A stretch of DNA of 64,000 nucleotides, taken from contig NZ_BOOK01000013.1 of the NCBI RefSeq assembly GCF_016863195.1, positions 62,001 to 126,000 on the forward strand, read 5' to 3'. The notes under the pieces were generated by a model. That model was not told where the DNA came from. It ran no database searches and saw nothing but the letters and a program-made list of their open reading frames with translations. Shown here piece after piece: positions 41,368 to 49,107 of this stretch (position 1 is the stretch's first letter; each line of letters begins with the position of its first letter). The position numbers and the translations under genes are program-made. Origin of the DNA: Paraplanobispora takensis (lineage in GTDB: Bacteria > Actinomycetota > Actinomycetes > Streptosporangiales > Streptosporangiaceae).

Positions 41368-42222
41368 CTAGCTGTCGGAGCCGCGGTCGCGGCGGCGCAG
41401 ATAGCGCTCGAACTCCGCGGCGATGGCGTCGCCGCTCGCCTCGGGCAGCTGGGTGGCGTCCTTGCGCTCCTCCAGCTCCCTGACGTAGTCGGCGACCTCG
41501 GTGTCCTGGGCGGCCAGCTCGTCCACGCCGTGCTCCCAGGCCCTGGCCTCCTCGGCCAGGTCGCCCAGCGGCATCGGGATGTCGAGCAGGTCCTCCATCC
41601 GGCTCAGCAGCGCCAGGGTCGCCTTGGGGTTGGGCGGCTGGGCCACGTAGTGCGGGACCGAGGCCCACAGCGAGACCGCGGGCAGGCCCGCGGTGCCGAA
41701 GGCCTGCTGCAGGACGCCGACGATGCCGGTGGGCCCCTCGTAGCGGGTCAGCTCCAGGTTGATCGCCCGGGCCAGTCCCTCGTCGGTCGCCGCGCCGACG
41801 ATCGGGACGGGGCGGGTGTGCGGGGAGTCGTTGAGCAGCGCGCCGAGCAGCACCGCCAGCTCCACGCCCAGCTCGCGGCAGACCAGGATGATCTCCTCGC
41901 AGAACGAGCGCCAGCGCATGTTGGGCTCGATGCCGCGCAGCAGGACGACGTCACGGTTGCTGCCCGGCGGCCTGGCCACCGAGAGCCTGGTGGTGGGCCA
42001 GGTGATCGACCGGGTCAGCCCGTCGCCCATCTCGACGATCGGGCGGGTGACCTGGAAGTCGTAGTAGTCCTCGGGGTCGAAGGAGGCGAGCTCGGTGGCC
42101 TTCCACTCGGTCTCCAGGTGGGCGATCACGCCGCTCGAGGCCTCGCCCGCGTCGTTCCACCCCTCGAACGCGGCGATCAGCACGGGGTCGACGAGCTCGG
42201 GCAGACCTTCGAGTTCGATCAC
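41368..42222 (-). CDS. PAC2 (proteasome assembly chaperone 2-like) family protein
   Basis: 284 residues from a GTG with GAGGAGG upstream. IELEGLPELVDPVLIAAFEGWNDAGEAS, LLRGIEPNMRWRSFCEEI and YEGPTGIVGVLQQAFGTAGLPAVSLWASVPHYV are typical of the actinobacterial PAC2/DUF75 family. Its tail is charged. Bacterial role unknown; a link to proteasome assembly or to ATP-grasp ligases is by homology only. Confidence 0.92.
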   Translation of the reverse strand: MIELEGLPELVDPVLIAAFEGWNDAGEASSGVIAHLETEWKATELASFDPEDYYDFQVTRPIVEMGDGLTRSITWPTTRLSVARPPGSNRDVVLLRGIEPNMRWRSFCEEIILVCRELGVELAVLLGALLNDSPHTRPVPIVGAATDEGLARAINLELTRYEGPTGIVGVLQQAFGTAGLPAVSLWASVPHYVAQPPNPKATLALLSRMEDLLDIPMPLGDLAEEARAWEHGVDELAAQDTEVADYVRELEERKDATQLPEASGDAIAAEFERYLRRRDRGSDS

Positions 42223-42302
42223 GCGCCGCCTCCTCTTTCACATCTCGTCTTCGCTTCCCACCGTGCCCTCGGCTAAGCCTATGCGCTGAGAGGGCTTCCG
42301 TG

Positions 42303-42761
42303 TCACCTCCCCGAAGTGGTGTGGACGATCAGCACGTCACAGCCCGCGCGGTGCGAGACGGCCGACGGAACCGAGCCCAGCAGCCGACCCGCCAGGCTGT
42401 TGAGCCCCCGGTTGCCGACGACCAGCAGGTCGGCTCCGTGCCTGCCGGCCAGGGACACCAGCGCGTCGACCGGGTCGCCCTCCTCGGCCAGCAGTTCGAT
42501 CTTCCGGGCTCCGGCGGCGACGGCGTGCTCGCGGGCGGCGCGCAGCGCGTCGTCGGCCGGGGTGGAGCCGCTCACCTTGTAGGACAGCTCGCCCAGGGCG
42601 TCGGCCGCCGCGGCGCGCTCGCGCTCGCGCATCGGCAGGTAGGCGCAGGCCAGCAGGAGGGTGGCGTCGGTCGCGGACGCCAGGGAGGCGGCCGCGGTGA
42701 CCGCGCGGAAGGAGGAGGGGGAGCCGTCGGTGCCGACGAGGATGTTCTGGTAGGTCGCCAT
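42303..42761 (-). CDS. Universal stress protein
   Basis: 152 residues, single UspA domain: YQNILVGTDGSPSSFRAVTAAASLA, DLLVVGNRGLNSLAGRLLGSVPSAVSHRAGCDVLIVHT, with the ATP-binding G-2x-G-9x-G-[ST]-like loop (GNRGLNSLAGRLLGSVPS). It probably binds ATP. Divergent from metH with a dyad in between. GAGG precedes the ATG. Confidence 0.94.
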   Translation of the reverse strand: MATYQNILVGTDGSPSSFRAVTAAASLASATDATLLLACAYLPMRERERAAAADALGELSYKVSGSTPADDALRAAREHAVAAGARKIELLAEEGDPVDALVSLAGRHGADLLVVGNRGLNSLAGRLLGSVPSAVSHRAGCDVLIVHTTSGR

Positions 42762-42825
42762 CGGATGCCTCGCAGAGGGGTCGGATCCGGGGCGCGCCGC
42801 GCGGGCGGCCGGGATCGCGGGCACG

Positions 42826-42858
42826 GAAGGCAATTGGACGCCGAGTTCAATTGCCTTC
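42826..42858. promoter_or_regulatory. 11-bp inverted repeat between usp and metH
   Basis: GAAGGCAATTG, an 11-nt spacer, CAATTGCCTTC: perfect arms, A/T-rich core, between divergent genes and about 30 bp upstream of the metH -10. This has the form of a dimeric regulator operator. No riboswitch fold (cobalamin, SAM or SAH) is seen in the 138-bp gap. Confidence 0.6.
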
Positions 42859-42899
42859 GAGAACGATAGCGTCCGGCCGGATCCCAGTAAGCTTCCCCT

Positions 42900-45800
42900 A
42901 TGACAACTGCACCGTCCTTCCGTGAAGTCCTGGCCGAGCGCGTTATGGTCGCCGACGGAGCGATGGGGACGATGTTGCAGGCCCACGAGGTCACGCTCGA
43001 CGACTTCGAGGGCCACGAGGGCTGCAACGAGGTGCTCAACGTCACCCGCCCCGACATCGTCCGGGCCGTGCACGACGCCTACTTCGAGGTCGGCGTCGAC
43101 TGCGTGGAGACCAACACCTTCGGTGCCAACCTCGCCGCCCTGGGCGAGTACGACATCGCCGAGCGCGTCTTCGCCTACTCGGAGGCCGGGGCGCGCGTGG
43201 CCCGCCAGGCCGCCGACCACTGGTCCACCCCGGACCGCCCGCGCTTCGTGCTCGGCTCCATGGGGCCGGGCACCAAGCTGCCCACCCTGGGGCACAAGCC
43301 GTACGCCGAGCTGCGCGACGCCTACTACGACAACGCCGCCGGCCTGATCTCCGGCGGCGCCGACGCGCTGATCATCGAGACCTGCCAGGACCTGCTCCAG
43401 GTCAAGGCCGCGGTCGTCGGCGCGCGCCGGGCCATCGCCGACGCGGGCCGCGACGTGCCGATCATCGCCCAGGTCACCATCGAGACCAACGGCGCGATGC
43501 TGCTCGGCTCGGAGATCGGCGCGGCGCTCACCGCGATCGAGCCGCTCGGCGTCGACGTCATCGGCCTCAACTGCGCCACCGGCCCGGCCGAGATGAGCGA
43601 GCACCTGCGCTATCTGTCGCGGCACGCGCGGGTGCGCCTGTCGTGCATGCCCAACGCCGGCCTGCCGGTGCTGACCTCCGACGGCGCCTACTACCCGCTC
43701 AGCCCGGACGAGCTGGCCGACGCGCACGAGACCTTCGCCGGCTCCTTCGGCCTGTCGATCGTCGGCGGCTGCTGCGGCACCACCCCCGAGCACCTGCGCA
43801 AGGTGGTCGAGCGGGTCCGGGGCCGCGAGGTGGCCGCCCGCCGCCCGCGCCCGGAGGCCGGGGCCGCCTCGCTCTACCAGCACGTGCCCTTCCGCCAGGA
43901 CACCTCCTACCTGGCCGTCGGCGAGCGGACCAACGCCAACGGCTCCAAGGCCTTCCGCGAGGCCATGCTCGCCGGGAACTGGGAGGAGTGCGTCGAGATC
44001 GCCCGGGCCCAGGCCCGCGACGGCGCCCACATGCTCGACCTGTGCGTCGACTACGTCGGCCGCGACGGCGCGGACGACATGCGCGAGCTGGCCTTCCGCT
44101 TCGCCACCGCCTCCACGCTGCCGATCATGCTCGACTCCACCGAGCCCGCCGTGCTGGAGGCCGGCCTTGAGATGCTCGGCGGCCGCGCGATCGTCAACTC
44201 GGTCAACTACGAGGACGGCGACGGCCCCGACTCCCGCTTCACCAAGATCATGAAGCTGGTCCGGGAGCACGGCGCCGCCGTGGTCGCGCTGACCATCGAC
44301 GAGGAGGGCCAGGCCCGTACCGCCGAGCACAAGGTCCGCATCGCCACCCGCCTCATCGAGGACCTGACCGGCAACTGGGGGGTGCGGGTGGAGGACATCG
44401 TCGTCGACTGCCTGACCTTCCCGATCGCCACCGGCCAGGAGGAGACCCGGCGCGACGGCCTGGAGACCATCGAGGCCATCGCCGAGATCAAGCGGCGCTA
44501 CCCGACGGTGCAGACCACCCTGGGGCTGTCCAACATCTCCTTCGGCCTCAACCCGGCCGCCCGCATGGTGCTCAACAGCGTCTTCCTCAACGAGTGCGTC
44601 AACGCGGGGCTGGACTCGGCGATCGCGCACGCCTCCAAGATCCTGCCGATGGCGCGCATCCCCGACGAGCAGCGCCAGGTCGCCCTGGACATGGTCTACG
44701 ACCGGCGCCGTGAGGGCTACGACCCGCTGCAGCGGTTCATGGAGCTGTTCGAGGGCGTCGACGCCGCCGCGGTGAAGGCGGGCAGGGCCGAGGAACTGGC
44801 CGCGCTGCCGCTGTGGGAGCGGCTCAAGCGCCGCATCATCGACGGCGAGCGCAAGGGCCTGGAGGCCGACCTGGACGAGGCGCTGGCCCAGCGGCCCGCC
44901 CTGGAGATCGTCAACGACGTGCTGCTGGACGGCATGAAGACCGTCGGCGTCCTGTTCGGCTCCGGCGAGATGCAGCTGCCGTTCGTGCTGCAGTCGGCCG
45001 AGGTGATGAAGACCGCCGTGGCCTACCTGGAGCCGCACATGGAGCGGGTCGAGGGCGAGACCAAGGGCCGCATCGTGCTGGCGACCGTCAAGGGCGACGT
45101 GCACGACATCGGCAAGAACCTGGTCGACATCATCCTGTCCAACAACGGCTACGAGGTCGTCAACCTCGGCATCAAGCAGCCGGTCTCGGCGATCCTGGAG
45201 GCCGCCGAGGAGCACCGGGCCGACGTCATCGGCATGTCCGGGCTGCTGGTCAAGTCCACGGTGATCATGAAGGAGAACCTGGAGGAGATGAACGCCCGGG
45301 GCATCGCCGACCGGTTCCCCGTGCTGCTGGGCGGGGCGGCGCTGACCCGCGCCTACGTCGAGCAGGACCTCGCCGAGCTGTTCCGGGGCGAGGTCCGCTA
45401 CGCCCGCGACGCCTTCGAGGGCCTGCGCCTGATGGACTCCTTCATGGCGGTCAAGCGGGGAGAGGAGGGCGCCTCGCTGCCGCCGCTGCGCCAGCGCCGC
45501 GTCAAGACCGGCGCGGTCCTGCAGCGCACCGCGGTGGAGGACCTGCCCGCCCGCTCCGACGTGGCCGCCGACAACCCGGTCCCGGCCGCGCCGTTCCACG
45601 GCGACCGGATCGTCAAGGGCGTCCCGCTGGCCGACTACGCCGCCTTCCTGGACGAGCGCGCCACCTTCATGGGCCAGTGGGGCCTGAAGGCCGCCCGCGG
45701 CGGCGACGGGCCCTCCTACGAGGAGCTGGTCGAGACCGAGGGACGGCCGCGCCTGCGGATGTGGCTGGAGCGCATGCAGACCGAGGGCCTGCTGGAGGCG

Positions 45801-46364
45801 GCCGTGGTCTACGGCTACTTCCCGTGCGTCAGCGACGGCGACTCGCTGATCATCCTCGACGAGGCGGGCGGCGAGCGCACCCGCTTCACCTTCCCGCGCC
45901 AGCGCCGCGACCGGCACCTGTGCCTGTCCGACTTCTTCCGCCCGAAGGACTCCGGCGAGGTCGACGTGGTCGCCTTCCAGGTCGTCACGATGGGCAACAA
46001 GGTCTCCGAGGCCGCCGCCGAGCTGTTCGCCAAGGACGCCTACCGCGACTATCTGGAGCTGCACGGCCTGTCGGTGCAGCTCACCGAGGCGCTGGCCGAG
46101 TACTGGCACGCCCGGGTCCGCTCGGAGCTGGGCATCGGCGGCGACGAGTCGCTGGAGGACATGCTCAAGGTCAACGTCAACGGCTGCCGCTACTCCTTCG
46201 GCTACCCGGCCTGTCCCAACCTCGAGGACCAGGTCCAGCTGATGGGGCTGCTGGATCCCGAGCGGATCGGGGTCAAGCTGTCGGAGGAGTTCCAGCTCCA
46301 CCCCGAGCAGTCGACCTCCGCACTGATCGTCCACCACCCCGAGGCCGGCTACTTCAACGTCTGA
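42900..46364 (+). CDS. metH: Cobalamin-dependent methionine synthase
   Basis: 1154 residues, all four modules: homocysteine-binding barrel (ADGAMGTMLQAHE, zinc Cys in GLNCATGPAEM and GGCCGTTPEHL), pterin-binding domain (VGERTNANGSKAF), cobalamin domain with DVHDIGKNLVDIIL (the DxHxxG His ligand) and the C-terminal reactivation domain (SFGYPACPNLEDQ). It methylates homocysteine using methyl-tetrahydrofolate. TAAGCT (42888-42893) ends 6 nt before the ATG with no Shine-Dalgarno, so the transcript is probably leaderless. Confidence 0.97.
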   Translation: MTTAPSFREVLAERVMVADGAMGTMLQAHEVTLDDFEGHEGCNEVLNVTRPDIVRAVHDAYFEVGVDCVETNTFGANLAALGEYDIAERVFAYSEAGARVARQAADHWSTPDRPRFVLGSMGPGTKLPTLGHKPYAELRDAYYDNAAGLISGGADALIIETCQDLLQVKAAVVGARRAIADAGRDVPIIAQVTIETNGAMLLGSEIGAALTAIEPLGVDVIGLNCATGPAEMSEHLRYLSRHARVRLSCMPNAGLPVLTSDGAYYPLSPDELADAHETFAGSFGLSIVGGCCGTTPEHLRKVVERVRGREVAARRPRPEAGAASLYQHVPFRQDTSYLAVGERTNANGSKAFREAMLAGNWEECVEIARAQARDGAHMLDLCVDYVGRDGADDMRELAFRFATASTLPIMLDSTEPAVLEAGLEMLGGRAIVNSVNYEDGDGPDSRFTKIMKLVREHGAAVVALTIDEEGQARTAEHKVRIATRLIEDLTGNWGVRVEDIVVDCLTFPIATGQEETRRDGLETIEAIAEIKRRYPTVQTTLGLSNISFGLNPAARMVLNSVFLNECVNAGLDSAIAHASKILPMARIPDEQRQVALDMVYDRRREGYDPLQRFMELFEGVDAAAVKAGRAEELAALPLWERLKRRIIDGERKGLEADLDEALAQRPALEIVNDVLLDGMKTVGVLFGSGEMQLPFVLQSAEVMKTAVAYLEPHMERVEGETKGRIVLATVKGDVHDIGKNLVDIILSNNGYEVVNLGIKQPVSAILEAAEEHRADVIGMSGLLVKSTVIMKENLEEMNARGIADRFPVLLGGAALTRAYVEQDLAELFRGEVRYARDAFEGLRLMDSFMAVKRGEEGASLPPLRQRRVKTGAVLQRTAVEDLPARSDVAADNPVPAAPFHGDRIVKGVPLADYAAFLDERATFMGQWGLKAARGGDGPSYEELVETEGRPRLRMWLERMQTEGLLEAAVVYGYFPCVSDGDSLIILDEAGGERTRFTFPRQRRDRHLCLSDFFRPKDSGEVDVVAFQVVTMGNKVSEAAAELFAKDAYRDYLELHGLSVQLTEALAEYWHARVRSELGIGGDESLEDMLKVNVNGCRYSFGYPACPNLEDQVQLMGLLDPERIGVKLSEEFQLHPEQSTSALIVHHPEAGYFNV

Positions 46365-46385
46365 CCAGGAAAGGACGCACGGGGG

Positions 46386-47036
46386 ATGGACGCGGTCCTC
46401 TTCGACATGGACGGGCTGCTCGTGGACAGCGAGAAGATCTGGTTCCAGGTCGAGACCGAGGTGATGGGACGGCTGGGCGGCGAGTGGACCCCGCTCGACC
46501 AGGAGCAGCTGGTGGGCGGCTCCATGCCCGCCACGGTGGCCTACATGCTGCGGGTCTCCGGGTCGCCGGCCGACCCCGGCGACGTGGCGGCCTGGATGCT
46601 GGAGGGCATGATCCGCAGGCTCGCCGAGGGCGTGGCGCTGATGCCGGGCGCTGCCGAGCTGCTGGCCGCCGTACGGCGGGCGGGCCTGCCCACCGCCCTG
46701 GTCACCTCCTCCTCGCGGGAGATCGCCGACGCCTGCCTGGAGAGCATCGGCAGGCACAACTTCGACCGGCTGGTGACCGGTGACGATGTGAGGCGGCCCA
46801 AGCCCGACCCGGAGCCCTACCTGACGGCCGCCCGGCTGCTCGGTGTGGACCCGGCCCGCTGCGTCGCGCTGGAGGACTCCCCGAACGGGGTGGCGGCGGC
46901 CACCGCCGCCGGGTGCCGGGTGGTGGCGGTGCCGAGCGTGCTGCCGATCCCGCACGCCCCCGGCCGCCTCGTCGTCACCTCCCTGCACGAGGTCGGCGTC
47001 GAGGTGCTGCGGGAGCTGGCGGCCCGCGAGGCGTGA
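46386..47036 (+). CDS. HAD-superfamily phosphatase
   Basis: 216 residues. DAVLFDMDGLLVDSE holds the DxDG motif, LVTSSSREIADACL motif II, RRPKPDPEPYLTAARLLGVDP the Lys motif and ALEDSPNGVAAATAAGC motif IV. Beta-phosphoglucomutase-like subfamily. It follows metH after 21 bp with AGGAAAGGA upstream, probably in the same transcript. Substrate unknown. Confidence 0.92.
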   Translation: MDAVLFDMDGLLVDSEKIWFQVETEVMGRLGGEWTPLDQEQLVGGSMPATVAYMLRVSGSPADPGDVAAWMLEGMIRRLAEGVALMPGAAELLAAVRRAGLPTALVTSSSREIADACLESIGRHNFDRLVTGDDVRRPKPDPEPYLTAARLLGVDPARCVALEDSPNGVAAATAAGCRVVAVPSVLPIPHAPGRLVVTSLHEVGVEVLRELAAREA

Positions 47037-47133
47037 CCTCCCCGCAGGAGCCGTACGCCTGACCCGCGGGAGCCGTGCGCCCGTGAGGCGTGACCCGCCC
47101 GGCCTGCCCGTACGAGGCCCTCGCCGGGGGTCA

Positions 47134-47157
47134 GGGATACCCCTAGGGGATGATCCC
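47134..47157. promoter_or_regulatory. Nested dyad around CCCCTAGGGG (copper-repressor-like)
   Basis: GGGATACCCCTAGGGGATGATCCC holds a perfect CCCCTAGGGG core inside GGGAT/ATCCC arms. ATACCCC..GGGG is reminiscent of CsoR-type copper operators in actinobacteria. It lies 78 bp upstream of the membrane protein gene. The regulator is not in the window. Confidence 0.4.
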
Positions 47158-47234
47158 TCCCCAAGGAGGAGAGGCAACCTCGGATCCGCGTGCCAGGATG
47201 GAATCCGGTACGCCGATACGAGGGGTGGTCTCCG

Positions 47235-47774
47235 ATGACCTTTGAGCAGATTCCGTGGCTGGCGTTGTGCGCCGGGCTCACCGGGGTGGGACTGGTCATG
47301 AGCGTCATGCTGCTGCGCCGCCGGGGGGCGGCCGCGGGACTGCGGATGGCGGCGTGGTCACTGCTGCCGGTGGCGGCCTATCTGACGGGCGCGCTGCCGA
47401 CTCTGTGGCAGATCGGCACCGCGGTCACCGGTTTCGTCACCGGGCTGGTGCTGAACCCGATGGTCTGGGCGGGTGTGGCGGTGGCCGGCCTGTCACTGGT
47501 GCTGTTCCTGGTCTCGGGCGTGCTGAGGGGACGCCGCCTGGCGTCGGCCCGGGCCACCGCGCCCGCCGCCGCGCCCGCCGCCACCGCGAAGCCGGCCAGG
47601 CCCGCCGTGCCGTCCGGGCAGGGCGCCGCGGGACCCTCCGGGCAGGGCACCGCCGTCACCCAGCCCCTGCCGCAGCGCACGCCCGGCGCGGCTCCCCGGC
47701 CCGGTGCCAAGAAGAGTGACGACGATGATTTCTCGGACATCGAGGCCATCCTGAAGCGACGCGGGATCGGGTGA
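47235..47774 (+). CDS. Membrane protein with acidic C-terminal tail
   Basis: 179 residues. Three membrane segments (about 5-27, 36-55, 75-95: LALCAGLTGVGLVMSVMLL, AAWSLLPVAAYLTGALPTLW, MVWAGVAVAGLSLVLFLVSG), an Ala/Pro-rich linker, then KKSDDDDFSDIEAILKRRGIG, a conserved-looking tail. Similar proteins occur in many actinobacteria without assigned function. I prefer ATG 47235, where the membrane topology starts. Confidence 0.8.
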   Translation: MTFEQIPWLALCAGLTGVGLVMSVMLLRRRGAAAGLRMAAWSLLPVAAYLTGALPTLWQIGTAVTGFVTGLVLNPMVWAGVAVAGLSLVLFLVSGVLRGRRLASARATAPAAAPAATAKPARPAVPSGQGAAGPSGQGTAVTQPLPQRTPGAAPRPGAKKSDDDDFSDIEAILKRRGIG

Positions 47775-48037
47775 TGCTGGATCCCGTTCGTGGACTGTCA
47801 CAAAATCAAGACAGAAGCGGAACGACTCCTGGACATTCTCTTCAAGATCAAAACGAATGAATTTCACGTGAATCACAGTTAAGCCACATAGTGCCCTAAA
47901 GTACTGGTCAGTGCAGATCAGCCCATAGATTCTCCGGAACGGGACTGAGAAAACAGACCCGTAGACTCAGGGCGCGAGACCCCAACCCGGGGGCGCGTTC
48001 ATCGGACAACGTCGTCTGGGATCCAGGGGGCCACTGT
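47775..48037. other. Upstream region of the first peptide ABC operon
   Basis: 263 bp, the most A/T-rich part of this half of the window (CACAAAATCAAGACAGAAGC and similar). Expected to hold the operon promoter; TAGATT near 47925-47930 could be a -10, without a clear -35. No gene or terminator seen. Confidence 0.4.
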
Positions 48038-49048
48038 ATGACCGCACCGCTCGATGTCTCAGGGCAGGCCTTGGAGGCCCAGCCTGAGGCCGTGCTAGAG
48101 GGAGCGGGCGGAAAGGCCATCGAAGGCCGTTCGCTCGGGCAGATCGCATGGATGCGGCTGAAGCGCGACAAGGCCGCCATCGCCGGCGCCTTCGTCGTGG
48201 TCTTCCTGACGCTGATCGCCATTTTCGCCGAACGCCCGTTCGGCGGGCTGATCGCGTTGTTCGGCGACCCGCCGAACCTGCCCAACAATGACCTCATCGA
48301 CCCGCTGACCAGCGCCCCGATCGGGGCCTGGGGCGGCATCAGCTGGGAGCACCCCTTCGGCCTGGAGCCGGTCAACGGCCGCGACATCTTCGCCCGCATC
48401 CTGTCGGGTGCGCAGATCTCGCTGCTGGTCGCCTTCCTGGCCACAATGGTCTCGGTGGTGCTGGGCTCCCTGCTGGGCATGCTGGCCGGTTTCTTCGGCG
48501 GCTGGGCCGACACCTTCATCAGCCGCCTGATGGACATCTTCCTGGCCTTCCCGCTGCTGCTGTTCGCGATCGCCATCGTCGGCGCCGTCCCGGACGAGGC
48601 GCTCGGCCTCAAGGGCAACGCGCTGCGCATCGCGGTGATCGTGTTCATCATCGGCTTCTTCAACTGGCCCTACATCGCACGCATCGTGCGCGGCCAGACA
48701 CTTTCGCTGCGCGAGCGCGAGTTCGTCGACGCGGCGCGTTCGCTGGGCGCGGGCAACAGCTACATCATCTTCAAGGAAGTCTTCCCGAACCTGGTGGCTC
48801 CGATCCTGGTGTACTCCACGCTGCTCATCCCCACGAACATCCTGTTCGAGGCGGCGCTGTCGTTCCTCGGCGTCGGTGTGGCCGAGCCTCAGGCCTCCTG
48901 GGGCGGCATGCTCACCCGCGCGGTCGACTACTACCAGACGGCGCCGCACTTCATGATCGTTCCCGGCCTCGCGATCTTCATCACCGTGATGGCCTTCAAC
49001 CTGCTGGGAGACGGGCTCAGAGACGCCCTCGACCCGCGTGCCCGGTAG
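48038..49048 (+). CDS. Peptide ABC transporter permease (DppC-type)
   Basis: 336 residues. A long N-terminal cytoplasmic head, then six membrane helices with the permease signature EFVDAARSLGAGNSYIIFKEVFPNL (EAA loop). Residues 60-110 form an exported loop including PFGLEPVNGRDIFARILSG, typical of OppC/DppC. It stands first in its operon, before the binding protein, which is unusual; DppB normally comes before DppC. Confidence 0.9.
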   Translation: MTAPLDVSGQALEAQPEAVLEGAGGKAIEGRSLGQIAWMRLKRDKAAIAGAFVVVFLTLIAIFAERPFGGLIALFGDPPNLPNNDLIDPLTSAPIGAWGGISWEHPFGLEPVNGRDIFARILSGAQISLLVAFLATMVSVVLGSLLGMLAGFFGGWADTFISRLMDIFLAFPLLLFAIAIVGAVPDEALGLKGNALRIAVIVFIIGFFNWPYIARIVRGQTLSLREREFVDAARSLGAGNSYIIFKEVFPNLVAPILVYSTLLIPTNILFEAALSFLGVGVAEPQASWGGMLTRAVDYYQTAPHFMIVPGLAIFITVMAFNLLGDGLRDALDPRAR

Positions 49049-49107
49049 CGGCAACGCTTCCGTTCTTCGATATCACCGTCACTCATGACAAGGGGTGTAC
49101 AACCACG

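Noticed and set aside
42762-42899. Cobalamin, SAM or SAH riboswitch before metH
   Set aside because: The 138-bp gap lacks conserved riboswitch elements, and the probable leaderless start leaves no 5' leader.
42303-47177. 1624-codon open frame on the minus strand opposite metH
   Set aside because: It is the GC-rich antisense shadow of metH: Val/Gln/Gly/Arg-biased with no domain. Only its last 152 codons (UspA) are real.
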